From Epiperipatus broadwayi (taxonomy: Eukaryota > Onychophora > Udeonychophora > Euonychophora > Peripatidae), in the NCBI GenBank assembly GCA_028023455.1, contig JAQFVV010006275.1, positions 1,185,279 through 1,249,278 on the forward strand: 64,000 bases of DNA. Direction: 5' to 3'. A program made the position numbers and the translations under genes. Under the pieces are notes generated by a model. That model did no database searches, was not told the origin of the DNA, and saw nothing but the letters and a program-made list of their open reading frames with translations. Positions 46,622-59,049 of this stretch are shown one piece after another; the first letter of the stretch is position 1; the number at the start of each line of letters is the position of its first letter.

Positions 46622-47589
46622 AAAACATGAATACTAACAAGTGTTTTAGAAGAATTTTATAAATATCTATATAGTATTAATAATATTGTGGAAGAAACTA
46701 CTCTTCACATATGCGCTAGAAAATTAGCATACATTCTTCCATCGATGTTTATTGTTGGGAGATTTGTGTGTGTGTGTGCACATATAAAAATTGTTATGTT
46801 GTTAATTATTACTACTTAGTAATAGGGGGAAAAAGTAGATTATATAATATCAATTGAAATAGAATATATTCTAAGTGAAGATATGAGACATGCAATTAAA
46901 CCTATAAAAAAAAAACTCATAAATTAATAACTTACTATATATATTTAAAATTTCAGATGAAATAATAAAGAAATAATTGGCAAAAATATACATCAATTGT
47001 CTAAATGATAAATATATATTAGAAGACGAAGAATATTGTTAATTAATTCAAATGAAGAACATTTTAGGAATTTCAGATCTTTTAATTTCTTATCCTTGTT
47101 AAAATTATTTAGACTCAGGTCAACTAAAAAAAAGTAAATGTTAAAGTGATTTCATTTTAATAGCTCATATGTAAATATTAAAATAAGTTGTAAGAACCAT
47201 TAAATATGAGTTGCTATTTTAGATTAGATTTGTAGATTATAAGATATTTGATTCCATAAGCAATTCCATTGTGATTAAATGCTTTTGGACATTATAATAT
47301 AGATCCATAATATTGTCAAAATTTTAAGAATATTTATCAAAAGTAACAGTTATTATTAAACTTTGATGAATATCAGGATGAGTGAAGAGCAGGATTATAT
47401 TATTTATCTTACACTTTTAAAGCAATTCTATGAGAAATAATTTGTGAACTAGAATGGGAAATGATGGGAATGAAGGTTATTTAAATATTTTAATTTTGCA
47501 GATGATATGATTGTTTTTATAAATAATATTTAGGCTTTAAGGAATGTTATAAGAATTGTAAAATTAAAATGACTACAATAATTGCTAAA

Positions 47590-47744
47590 TATTATTTATT
47601 AAGTGCAAGCAAGTGAAAGGCTGAAAATTTCTCTCATGCACTTTTAGAATGCTTATATGACAGCCAATCAATACATCTGATTGGCTATCATATAAGCATT
47701 CTAAAAATGCATGCAAGAGGTTTTCAGCCTTTCATTTTAATTAG
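47590..47744. mobile_element. Foldback MITE with 11-base direct repeats
   Basis: The arms 47613-47670 and 47678-47735 are near-perfect reverse complements around a 7-base spacer. The exact repeat TAATTGCTAAA (47579-47589 and 47745-47755) flanks the insertion. It lies in the RTE relic and has no coding capacity. Confidence 0.75.
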
Positions 47745-47930
47745 TAATTGCTAAAGTAATCTTTTAGTGAATTTTCAATAAAGAAGAAAATAAAGCAATG
47801 AATTAGAAAAAACAGATAAATTTTTAATAGATGGAAACATGATGTGTTTAAAAAGCAAGATTTTAAATAAATTAATTCAACTACTACTTTCTTATGAATC
47901 TAGGCTCATACACTAATAGAAGCACAGCAC

Positions 47931-49411
47931 AATCTTCACAGCCATATGATAATAAATTGAAAAATATACATGACCAATTCATGGTTTAGCAATGCAGAAA
48001 ATTATTACAAGTATATGATCATAGATCAATATATCTTATCTGTTTTTTATTACAGTACTATAAAAGACTTTGTATTAGAATAGTAATAGATAACTATACT
48101 AGACTATGGCAAACTAGTACCTGGACATATAACATTAATTCCTAATTTTAGTTTATAAAGTATAGTCATTTCAATACTAAAATTACATCTTTGGGTATAC
48201 TCACATATATTAGGGCCTTAATTTTTATTTTAATACTGATAATGTTGAAACTACAACTAGGATATCATTATATGATTTATCTAAAATTTGTCATCTCATT
48301 TTGATGATAATATAATAAAGATTTTGGTAGAGTATATTTGATGATAAAGTAAACAGTCTTGAAAGATCTAAACTTATTTGAATTGTTTCTCTCTCACTGT
48401 TCTGTAATACATATATCTAATATTTACATACATAAGTATTAGCACAAGATATCAAAAATGTTACTTATTACTTTTCATTAAATCAATGTCAGCTTCTGAT
48501 GATCATATGAATGGCTCTCTGCCTATTCATAAAACTTTAATTGTTGATGATTGTCTTTTCTCGTGTAGTTTGGAGTGATCTTTTAAATATTGGCATCAAC
48601 CATCACCTGTTTATGACTGCTGCATAAAATAGTTATTAATAGTAAGGCATTATGTATTCAATTCCTACTTTAAATAGACTCAATGAACATTATCAATGTG
48701 ACTGACTGGCTTGAGAATATTAGTTAAGAAAATTTAAAGCAAAGATTGAATATATCCACATTGAATAGAATTTTATTATTGCATTCATAAAAGTAGTAAT
48801 TTGTTTTTTATATATAACAACTTTAGGCTGCAGACGAAATTGGTATCATTTTTGTTTTCCTAGTCAAATAAAATGGCATACTATAATGTTTAGAAAATTA
48901 CTAATATATGTTATGAGAGATTTGTGTTCTGAATATATGAAAAATATTTTTTTAAAAATAAAATGAATAAAAGAAAATATAATTAAAATAAATAAAAGCA
49001 GTATTTTTGTAAATGTTTTTTTGTGATATATAACATGTTAGAGGATAAAGATAAAAGTCAGTACAAGACAAATATATAGGGGAAAAAACTAGGTCTACTA
49101 TAGTATCACATATTTGGCAATTCTATATTCAGTCATTCTAAAGATATAATCATGCATAACATATATGTATGAACAGTGCTGCGTAGCAAAATCAAGGAGG
49201 AGAGAAGCATTCTCTTTTTCATTACAAATCAAAACATACGTTGAACTAAATGCTCTAAATGTAAGCATTGCTTTTAGATTATTTAAGTATGTTTTTATGA
49301 GTTTTAAGCAAATTATTAAAAAATTTTAAAGTAACTGAAGTCCATTTGTTTTCTTTTTTATTATTATTAAAAAAAGAAAAAGGCATAATTAAAAATAAAT
49401 TATTATTTATT
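47931..49411. other. A+T-rich DNA without recognisable gene
   Basis: No domain, TIR or tRNA box was recognised. The beginning may still be RTE relic too decayed to read. Confidence 0.35.
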
Positions 49412-49520
49412 TATTTTTTCATATGTCATAGCATCGGCCGGGACGCGAACCCCCAACCGTCTGCAACCAACTACTTGCTTACATGGCGACTGCGATACCT
49501 CTCGGCTAACAACGCAAGAC
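49412..49520 (-). mobile_element. SINE-A, second copy
   Basis: The reverse complement gives the same head GTCTTGCGTTGTTAGCCGAG, A-box-like TAGCCGAGAGG, B-box-like GGTTCGCGTCC and ATGCTATGACATATG tail as the copy at 9014-9125, ending in an A-rich run (T-rich on the + strand). The + frame at 49346-49627 that crosses it is a by-product of the SINE's G+C content. Confidence 0.8.
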
Positions 49521-49524
49521 AGAA

Positions 49525-51860
49525 AAAAAAAATATTTTTTTTGTTTCTTTACATTATGTTAACCAAATATTTTATTACAATAGCTAGTGTCGAAATGCCA
49601 AATATAGGTTTTAATTTTTATATATAAATTTGTCTTTTCTGATTTTGGTTTTCTTGTCCTTACTATTGTTATAAACAAAGGTCAGAAATGATCTTGTTAA
49701 TAAAGAATCAGTTATGTGACATTTATCAATAGATTTGTTCATTTCAAAATTATAGTGGCTCTAATATATATGTATTATAAAAATATATGCAATATAAAGC
49801 AAAAACAGATGAAAATACCCTTACTTTACTAATATATAACAATTTTAATAAATGCATTTTTAATTATACTTGGATAATAATAATAGCTAAATTATTATAT
49901 TGTACAATGTGATACAAAATACTGTGTGAGTTGTTACAAATATCTCTAACTATCGTCATCCCATGAACAGCATAACTTTGTAGTATTGTTATACTATACA
50001 GGCTCTTTCCAATATCTTTGAATTATTGTCATGCCTTGATGGCAGACAATATCATATTTTTTTTATTATTGTGTGAATTGGATTTTAAAAATGCTTTCAT
50101 TGGTGCTTTCATGAGACAAAGGCATAAGAAAATGCCATATTGTTGAGGTAGCAGTTGTTTAACATTCAACGACCAATTAGAAGTTTATCGTTTATGTGAG
50201 AAAAAAAAAGCTTGATTTTGATATTTTTTTATAATTAAAAAAAAAAGTGAAAAAAGCTAACACTGAAATATGAATATAATATATTTAAAAAATGTAATTA
50301 ATGTAGGAAAGCAATATTTTCTTCGTTTTTATGACAATGTGTGTGTGCACATACTAAAATTTTTATAACATATTATATGTAATTATTTTAAAAGTTTTAA
50401 ATCTTGTATGTTTTAAATTGCAGTCGATTTTCCCATAGTAAAATTTAATTAATTGTCATTAATTGATTATATTAGGAAATATTTAATTGCATTGATTTTT
50501 TTTTTATGTACGTAATTAAAAAAAGTTAATATTTTTGTGACTGAATAAAATTAAATAATAGTAGTTTTATCTGATTATTTATTTTGGCATATTAATTACA
50601 TTTTAATATGGTGTTTAATAAGAATAGTAGAGAGAGAAAAAAAGGTATTCAGAACATTCATCCCTCTTATAAATATGAGAATTACCTTTGAGAGGTGGTC
50701 AACTCCTATGACTTTTAGATCAAATAAAGGGAAGACATTCCTAAGATGTTGTTAATCTCTTCTACCCTTGGGACTTATTAAACACTGAATGTCAATAAGG
50801 TTCTCTATTCTGATAATAGTGTATGTCATTTTGGTTTTAAAAAAAGAAATGGGTGGTACTAAATTAGCAGAATCTCAACTATTTGATTTATAAAATATTT
50901 TAAATGCTCTTATTTTAAAGTGATTTAAGAAAATAGTCATCTGAGTGCATGACTGTAGGGGTTTTGCTGGAATAACAGAAGTGGATTGACTTGTTGTAGT
51001 TAAGAAAACTTACATATATTGTGTTTTTTCTTTCTTTTTTTTGACTGGAGGTGGTGTATTAATTATATATTTTTTTTAATTCATTATATCAATTTTTAAA
51101 TAAATGCTTATTTAACACATTTTTAGACTAAATTAATAATAAAAATAAAAAGAGGAAAATGATTATAAATTAAAATTAATTATAAAGCTTTGGAATTTAC
51201 TGTGAATTTTGTTATACTGATGCTTAACAATAGTAAGTAAATTTATTTAAATAATTACCAACTAATAAATAGAAGCAATCTGTTAAGAAATCAATCTTAA
51301 TCGCATTCAAATTAGCCTTAAATACTATTCAATCTATATAACTTATAATTAACTACGTTAATTTTTTTTTCTTTTATTATATCTGTACATCATTTTTTAA
51401 GTGATTAAAATTCGGTTGGTCTTTTGAAACTTTGTACACTTGTAATGTCAGTTATGAAAATTTTAACAGATTCACAGTATAATATATTTAAAGTATTAGT
51501 TCGGCGGTGATGAAAGACGCCGGCTCAAACAAATGTGTATAGAAAGATCGAATTAAAACGTTTACAATCTTCTAAAAAAGTAATAAAATAATTTTTTAAA
51601 TGAATATTAAATAATATTACGATGAGGAAAAAGTTATTCGTCAAAATATTAGGTTTACTGTTAATTTTAGAACCTAACAGTGGTGGTATATCATTCAAAA
51701 TTAGCGGGAAAGAGTAGCCATTCGAGATAAGAAACTTCATTCTGCTGCCTCAGTGATGTTAAGAAATAACATTTTGTACATGGACAGAATTGTACGAGTA
51801 AATCTATATATATATTTTGTTTTGGTTACCACTTGTAATAAATTTAGATTGTTAAGTTTG
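49525..51860. other. A+T-rich DNA without recognisable gene
   Basis: The short - frame at 51525-51740 lies in a slightly less A+T-rich patch but shows no domain. Nothing else could be assigned. Confidence 0.4.
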
Positions 51861-51867
51861 CTTGTTG

Positions 51868-52055
51868 GAAGATCATTTCTCGCAAAAAACATAAATACGC
51901 GTTTAGTTCATTTCCATGAAATAAAGTTATAGATGGCCATTTTTCAAAATAATATTTTTTTGTAAGATTAAATGGAGGAAAATAATTTCACACAAAAAAC
52001 ATAAATGCGTGTTAGTAGACATTTCTATCATTTCCAGTAAATGAAGTTATAGGTC
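51868..52055. repeat. Tandem duplication of about 85 bases
   Basis: Two copies share AAAAAACATAAATRCG and a following TTCCA...AAGTTATAG block (about 51885-51945 and 51988-52050), period about 104. Confidence 0.7.
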
Positions 52056-52104
52056 ACTTTTCCAAAGTAGGACTAATACATAAGTACCACTTGGAATATT
52101 AATT

Positions 52105-52190
52105 TGGACTGCAATTGTTCTTTATGTGGAGATGGGAAGAAAAGTATTGAACATTTATTCTTGAAGTGTAAGACCCTGAAAGAAATTTAA
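52105..52190 (+). mobile_element. LINE C-terminal zinc-knuckle remnant
   Basis: An open stretch reads C-N-C-S-L-C-G-D-G then S-I-E-H-L-F-L-K-C and ends at TAA. The C-x-x-C ... H-x-x-x-C spacing is that of the zinc-binding tail of jockey/CR1-type LINE reverse transcriptases. The upstream polymerase is not readable here. Confidence 0.6.
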
Positions 52191-52673
52191 GAAACACTGA
52201 ATAGAGAATGATGGAAATAAAACAATTAGAGGTTTTTGTTGTTGTTGTTGTTTTTTTGAGTATGACAAAAATGAGAATAGGGTATTGAAAATAAAAGCAG
52301 CTTTTATTAAAGTGAGATGAGAAGAAAAACAAATATCACCATGCTAATATTTCTAAGAATATTGCCACATACAGAAACTTGTTACATATGGTACTATCTC
52401 ATCAGATTAAAATAAAATTAATGGGGGAAAAATAATAATAATTTTTTTAAAATATAAAAACAATTATTATTTTTATAATTTTAATAGTTTAATACATTAC
52501 ATTTTGTAAGTAATAAATATTGATGTAATAAATCTAAAAAACTAAATTACTGATATAGATTCACTTTATAGTAAATTGTTATTAACAAGTTTTCTACTAT
52601 CTGCAAGAAGTGAAAAGTATTATTGTTTCAAGAATTGTAAATTGTAGGTTAAATTTTAAAATAAATATTAAAA

Positions 52674-52762
52674 AATGCATATGGCTTTATTGCTGACCTG
52701 TGAGTGCCAGACTTCCTGATCCCAAATCAGAAGCTCTACCAACTGTGCCAAACTGCACAGGG
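52674..52762 (-). mobile_element. SINE-B, second copy
   Basis: The reverse complement starts CCCTGTGCAGTTTGGCAC, has the AGTTGGTAGAGC A-box region, a CTGATTTGGGATCAG anticodon-arm-like hairpin, and the AGCAATAAAGCC tail of the family. The B-box region is shortened. Confidence 0.75.
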
Positions 52763-52793
52763 ATTGAAATAAATTAAACAAAAAGATAATATA

Positions 52794-54780
52794 CAGTAGA
52801 ATCTGCTACAATAAATATAATTGGTTCTAAAAACTCATTTATTACAGAATCTGTTTATTCTAGCATATATTGAAATATCTGTATTGAAAGATAATCAATT
52901 CCAGGCTTAAAAGATAAAGCCAGGTTATCATCTGACACAATCATAGTATAATACAAAAATATAAATAATCTTTTCCTAATAAAAACAATAACCGAACTTC
53001 CTAAAATAAAACCATACAAAAACTTTGCATATAAAAAGCATATTTCTTAATGTAAACCAGTTGAAGTAATATAATCTCCAATTTATAATACTTCAAGTAA
53101 TTTTATTAGGGCAAAAATTGTTTAATGTAAATTATCTCCAAGTTTACTCATACATTTGAAAAACATACCTGACTTTCTCTCATAAAAACTTAAACTTTTA
53201 AAACTATAAAAAAGTTTTGCAAACATAAAAAAGCTTAAACAATCTTCTTTAATGTAAATAAATTGAATTGATTTCCAATCAAAATGCAGAAATGGAAAGA
53301 TTCTGCACACACATGCTATCAGCAATTATTGTTAATTACATACATACAGTATTTGTTTTACTGATTTATCCATTTCATATTTACCACTTAGTTTTTGACA
53401 GTTTTATCATTTTTTTGTTTGGAAATTATCTCTGCTTTTCAGTCTATTGATTAAAATTATTGGACACATTTTAAAATACTTGCAGTATTTTTTCAATTGT
53501 AAAAATGTTCATTGTATATCTTGATTGTATGCAAAATAGATTTTTCATTTTATTGTGTATTTTAATAAATGTTTTTATCATAAATTTTCTTAATTATTTT
53601 AAAAACCCATGTGAAAATAAATTCAAAGATTTAAAAGTATAAAGCTTTTTTTTTTACTAAAGCAAAATTATTTGTCTTGTAATTAAACCTAAACTTAATT
53701 GGTAAAGTGAATTAATCTTTACCCAGCATTCTATTGTGTTATCAGAAGTATGTCAAATAAAGTTATCATGTGATGCAAACATTAAACTGTTAATATATAA
53801 TAATCCTATAAAAAAAAATTATTGGCAGACAAATATGTATTAATATATTGACATGAAATATGGTGAAGCTATAACATCCACTTTATCAGCTTATATTACT
53901 TTGATTACATGCTATCCAAAAAAAATGCAAATAAAAACATTAAAATTTGTAAGTTTAGGAAATTGTATGGTTATGTGTATCAGTATATGGCAGCAGTATT
54001 TTTATTTTTCATTATGGAATGCCCTTACTAAATCTAATGTTACTTTTTTAAATACTTATTTAAGCTCATTTATTAACTTTTTTTTCATGTTAAGATAGAT
54101 GAAAGTATATGTTTGATTCTTTGCTTTATTTTCCTTTCAAAAGTTTGATGTAATACTGTATTTTATTTAATAAAATATTTTCTAGTAATAAAGTTAGCAA
54201 CTCCATAAACTTTAAATTATTAATTTAGTTATAAAAGGGGAAAAAAGTCATGTTCACTTGTGGCCATGTGTTCAAAAAGAATAAATCATCTATTAAAAAA
54301 ATAATTGAAATGAGAAAATCAACTTTATCCTATTGTTACTTTTACTCCTGAAATGATTTAATTAAAGTTGTAATTATGTTGAAAGTTAATTTTGGTAAAA
54401 ATTCAAAAAGCATTTAAATTATGAATATAATATATGAATTAGTAAGATTTTTTTGTAGATAGTCTTGTATTGCATCAGAAAATGTAATACTTATGTGAAG
54501 AGTTTAACCATGAATTTGAAATGGGTAACTCCAAGCTATTCATTGCAGGGAGAATTACTATATAGATTCTGACATTGATGCCCATTTAAAAGCATCAAAA
54601 CAACTGGATTGGCTGTATCTGCTAATAATAAGACCGATATTACATTTCTGAAGAATTGAAAAAATATATTGAAGAACAAGGATATCATTCAAAAAAATGT
54701 TTAATTGTGGAAAAACTGGATTGTTCTGATACATCAAAGGCTTCAGAAGATCAAAACTTGATATTTTAATGCTCATTTTA
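52794..54780 (+). mobile_element. pogo/Tigger-like element relic (left end and transposase fragment)
   Basis: The left end CAGTAGAATCTGCTACAATA (52794) follows a TA and is typical of pogo/Tigger terminal repeats. The matching right end was not found. At 54640-54745 the + strand reads E-E-L-K-K-Y-I-E-E-Q-G-Y then, after a frameshift, F-N-C-G-K-T-G-L-F and a stop. This corresponds to the region around the first catalytic aspartate of DDE_1 transposases, which normally has an aspartate at the G position and a tryptophan at the stop. The link between the left end and this fragment is an inference. Confidence 0.5.
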
Positions 54781-54789
54781 ATAAAAATA

Positions 54790-55147
54790 ATTATTATTAT
54801 TATAAAGATACTTTACAATTTTTTTTTAATAAATACAAATAGATGGTCTTATATACACACAATAAATGTATATGTAAATATATTCTCTTGGTGTTTGTAT
54901 TGTATACATGAGTGTATTGAAAATATTGTACACTTAACAGGACTGCAATAAATAATAGACAACATTATTAGTGCTATTAGAATCTTTTTGATCCATGATT
55001 ATTTTGAAATGACTTTTTTAAAGTTTGCTTACATATTTTTTTGTATTCAATTTTGAATAGACTTACATTTAAATATATTAGAATAAATGTAATTGATGAC
55101 ATTATTTACTAGCATGGTTTTTATTAGCAATTCTTTATGATAGTAAT
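54790..55147. other. A+T-rich DNA without recognisable gene
   Basis: No feature was recognised. Confidence 0.3.
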
Positions 55148-55495
55148 CATCATGCACTGTTTAATCATATTACTAACTCTGTGGTGATACATAGAGACTG
55201 AAGGAAACTCTTAAATCAAAGCACAAGATAGAGCCTTTGAAAAGGTAAGAACAGTCATCTTATTTTTGTATCTAAATTCAATTATATAAGTCGTGTAATG
55301 GAAGTAAAGTGAATAAAATCTTCACACACATTCTGAAATGCTTTAGATTGGTCTACATAATTGAATTTAGGTATAAAGGCAAGATGATTCTTATCTTTTC
55401 AAAGTTTCTATCTTGTGCTTTGGTTTGAAAATTTCCGACATACTCTGTATAAAATCATAGAGCTAGTAATATGATTAAATAGCGCATGTGTGATT
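55148..55495. mobile_element. Foldback element with long imperfect inverted repeats
   Basis: The left arm (55148-55290) and right arm (about 55358-55495) are reverse complements, including TTAATCATATTACTA/TAGTAATATGATTAA and CAAAGCACAAGATAGA/TCTATCTTGTGCTTTG, around a spacer of about 70 bases. It has no coding capacity, so it is a MITE-like element of unknown family. Confidence 0.7.
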
Positions 55496-56333
55496 CCCAC
55501 ATGATTAAGAATATATACAGTATAAATATTTAATTTAAAATAAATTTTAAAAATGTATATTTATGTAAATGCCCATAGTGTAGGAAAATGAAATTTTTTT
55601 TAAGACCGAGAAAGAATTAGGAAAAAAGATAATTACTTATGTTTAAATCAGCTGCTGCTTAGTTTGTAATGGATTTAAAATTTTTGACAAATAAATAGAA
55701 TCTATGTTTATTTTATTAAAATTACTAACTATTATTAATATTTGTCCAAAATTGTTCAATAGTTTATAAGTGCTTTAAAGATAGGAGATTTATAATGAGA
55801 AGGGATAAAATGTTAAATTATTCTTAATCCAAATGGACTTGAGGGCCAAGAATGCTGGATAATATATTGCACCTATATATGTTTTGGAATGGTTTTTTTT
55901 ATACTTAAATGTGAATATATTACTAAATCGGATATGTATATATTCTGTTATGATTTGTAGGTATAGATAAAATAGGCAAAATAGATTAGCATTATCAAGT
56001 TGTGTAATATTTAGTGATTCCTTCTATATAATTTAAGGTCCATTTTAAAAAATCATTCCAAGCCAGATTTATGTAAACAATGAATGTCAAAAACTTCATT
56101 AGCTTAAACAAAAAAAGGAAGGTTCGCAGAAATTATTTAGAATGTCTTTGAAATAATTATTTAGTTTATTTATGGAAGGGGGGTATCATAATGGATTATG
56201 GCTTCTTTTTTTCAAGATTTTAATTTATTTTTTTTATTGATCACAAAATTTTCCTTTAACTTTTTTATTTTTCTATTTTATTTTTTTTATCTTTTGAAAT
56301 TTGAAATACCAGAGTCAGTTTTAATAAGCTGTT
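55496..56333. other. A+T-rich DNA without recognisable gene
   Basis: Nothing was recognised on either strand. Confidence 0.35.
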
Positions 56334-56467
56334 AAAAAAAAATGGCTGTTAGCTTTATTGCTAAAGATTTTATAAGAAGTTTGAGTGTCAAACCTGCAAG
56401 TATCAGAAGCGATATTGGGACTTCCCATCCAAATCTGATGCCTACCACTGCACAAAATTGAACAGGG
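56334..56467 (-). mobile_element. SINE-B, third copy
   Basis: The reverse complement reads CCCTGTTC, the GTGCAGTGGTAGGC A-box region, a CAGATTTGGATGGGAAGTCC segment, and ends AGCAATAAAGCTAACAGCC with an adjoining T/A run. It is homologous to 39678-39812. Confidence 0.75.
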
Positions 56468-57349
56468 CATTATTATACTGATAATGCATTTTAAATGGAA
56501 CTAGAATTAATGAAATGTAGATGACATTCTTTTTTTTTACTAATTTGAACAAATTATATCTTTATATATAAATACTTATTTTTAATCCTATATTTTTGAA
56601 CATAAATAAAATATTTTGGATAATTATGAATCACTTTTAAAATTCTTAATTGGATTCATTCAATATATTAGTAATTTTATTTTTATAAAAACTAAACTAT
56701 ATAACAATTTTATACACAGATGCAAGTACTATTTGGACCTCATAGTCTTCCCATTTGCTACCTATTTGTTGTGACATTGGCACTTTTTTAAAATAATATG
56801 TTTTGTTTCTCTCCAGAAAAAAATTTTTGAAAATATTTTGAATAATAAATTATTCATTAATAAATGTAGCTTTATCAAATATTGCAAAATATATTTAAGA
56901 TTGACCAAAAACATTTCATTGAAAATCATTAAAGCCAAGGAATTATAGTTTTTTAGTTTTTCAAAGCTAAAATAAATTAATAATAAAAATCAAAATTTTT
57001 TGAGTTTTTTTTTGTCTTTTTTTTAGAATTTTAAGTAAGAGATATATGTACTTATTTATGCAAGAATATATAAACATAATAATTTAATGCCTTCTAAATT
57101 TTGTAATCTAGGTAGTTTGTAATTTTAACAGAATTAAAGAACAAATATAAAATATTTATTTAAAAAGTTTTGTTTTTAACAACCTTTTCAAGGTTAATTT
57201 ATAATAATAAAATCATTGTTGTAGAATTATGTGCATAAAAATCTACATCAATGATTTTATATTATTCCTTACTAGGGAACTAAATCAAAATCTAAAACTT
57301 TAATGCAGAAGGAATTTAATAATATTACTTGATGTTGTATTATGTATGT

Positions 57350-57440
57350 ATAAAGACCTCATATTGTAGTGGTTGTGCATCCATTTACTAGACCCTTGCC
57401 TTATGGTTTGAATTTGGACTGGTTAAAATTTATAATTTTT
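57350..57440 (+). mobile_element. tRNA-like SINE remnant (third SINE type)
   Basis: TTGTAGTGGTTGTGCATCC (A-box region, about 57365) is followed about 39 bases later by GGTTTGAATTTGG (B-box region, about 57405), then a T-rich tail (57437-57445). The spacing and sequence resemble tRNA-Val or Gly heads. It is degraded and only one copy was seen. Confidence 0.4.
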
Positions 57441-57640
57441 TTTTTGGATTACAAACACATTTTTGAATTTTTATTTTATGTATTCAAACTTTCAACTGGA
57501 TAATAAATAAACTTCCAGCTATTCTATATAAAGGCTCGACAAGATTAGAAAACCTTCTAATCTCTCATATCAAGAAATACTAAACATGATTAGTAATGCA
57601 TTCTTTGTAACTGTATTTTTTATGTAAAGATCTTTGTTCT

Positions 57641-57651
57641 GCAGTCCTTAG

Positions 57652-57685
<34 letters not shown>

Positions 57686-57722
57686 CTAAGGACTGCCATA
57701 TATATATATATATATATATATG
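57641..57722. repeat. Two abutting palindromes built on TA repeats
   Basis: GCAGTCCTTAGTTATATATA (57641) is matched exactly by TATATAACTAAGGACTGC (ending 57696), making a 56-base palindrome with a TA-repeat centre. A second palindrome CCATATAT...ATATATGG (57696-57722) follows directly. Confidence 0.9.
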
Positions 57723-57724
57723 GC

Positions 57725-59049
57725 TAAAACAAGATGATAATTTTAAAATACACCATTTGACTTTGCTGGAAATCTTTGCTCTATACATAGTACTTGTTCA
57801 TATTCTGATTTAATATTAAATGCAACTGAAAATTCAAAAGTTTGGCATAGATGTTGTTGTGTATATTTGATTGAAAAGCGAATAATAAAAGATAATACTT
57901 GTTAACATTAGAAGTAATTGTTAATTGCTCGCCATTTTTTCCTTTAATAAAATGATTGCACCCTAAGTTTTTATTACTGATCAAAACTTGGAAATTTAGA
58001 CTTTTTATTCATGAATCCAATATTGATATAAGATGACGTTTGTATTGTTTATACGTTTTTCTATAATATATAATACAATGTTTTTTACTATTTAGTAAAT
58101 GCATAATAGGAAAACTGACTACTTTTTTTTTGTTCCTTTATTGAAGTATAATTTTTAGTTTTTGGTCAAGATATCTTGATCATTTCAAAATTGTACATAT
58201 TAAAAAATAGTAAGAATTTTTTTTCCCTTCTACTTGCAAAATACAAGTGTCATTTCACTGTCATTGAGTTGTTGTTGTTGTTTTTTTTTGTGTTCAAAAT
58301 ATTTTGCAAATAAGTTTTTGTAGCAGATAATAACTGAAATACAGGCTATAAGCAGGTAATATTTTAATCTTCAGCAGAATTTTTAAAAAGTTATGTATAA
58401 CATACTTTTTTTTTTTTAATCGTTGATCATCAGGTGAAATCCTGTGACTTATAAGTTGCATAATTTATATTATTCAGGTTTTTAAATTTGTCAAAATAAA
58501 TTTTAATTTCATGCATTATTCTATCTATTAACATAGTTAATAATGTATTAACTTGGTAATTATGTTATCATCTTAAAGATTTCTGTTTTGTAAAGCTTAT
58601 TCATGGTTTGTGCAATTCCATGCAGTAATTATTGTCATATCCAAAAACTAAAGTTTTCTGAATTGATTTCACTTTCATAGACTGCAAAAAAAAAAATCAT
58701 AAGATGATCAATGAAAAAGATTTCTGCATTTACCCAAATTTATTCCTCCCCTCCCTCAACTAATATTGTAAGAAACTATACTTAAAAAAGGAAGAAAGAA
58801 ACAATGTTGTAATAGTAATATCATTTAAATCAATTTGCTTCGTTTTTATTTAAATTTTGAGATATTTTGTGCTATTTCAGAGTTTATTAATTTGAGTAAG
58901 GATTACAAACCAAGTTAGATTACAATATGCTGTCCCAAAATATATTATATATTTTTTCACATGATCACCATTTCATAAACTTACACATACTTTTAATAAG
59001 AGTACCAAACTATACATACAATAGTATTTTCCTGAAAGTTTGTGATGAT
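57725..59049. other. A+T-rich DNA without recognisable gene
   Basis: Several homopolymer runs and a TTG repeat (about 58268-58281) occur. No domain was recognised. The - frame at 57781-57984 has no domain. Confidence 0.35.

Larger units (their letters stand above)
45000..47930 (+). mobile_element. RTE-type LINE relic, interrupted by array A2 and a foldback element
   Basis: Piece 1 (45000-45496) encodes Y-E-I-A-S-K-A-I-E-E-I-K (about 45364) and the following linker. Piece 2 (46638-47930) resumes in register with L-E-E-F-Y-K-Y-L-Y-S (about 46640-46670), then D-M-R-H-A-I-K, F-V-D-Y (about 47233) and an intact catalytic F-A-D-D (47495-47506), then K-A-like C-terminal sequence. The two pieces are separated by the ribozyme array at 45497-46621. 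The foldback at 47590-47744 follows the catalytic region. It is the same family as 1270 and 12790. Stops and frameshifts make it dead. Confidence 0.75.

Noticed and set aside
49346-49627. 93-residue + strand frame as a gene
   Set aside because: Its G+C-rich middle is the antisense of SINE-A. The flanks are homopolymer runs.
53853-54098. 81-residue + frame as a membrane protein gene
   Set aside because: Hydrophobic residues follow from T-rich DNA. No homology pattern was seen, and it lies within the proposed Tigger-like relic.
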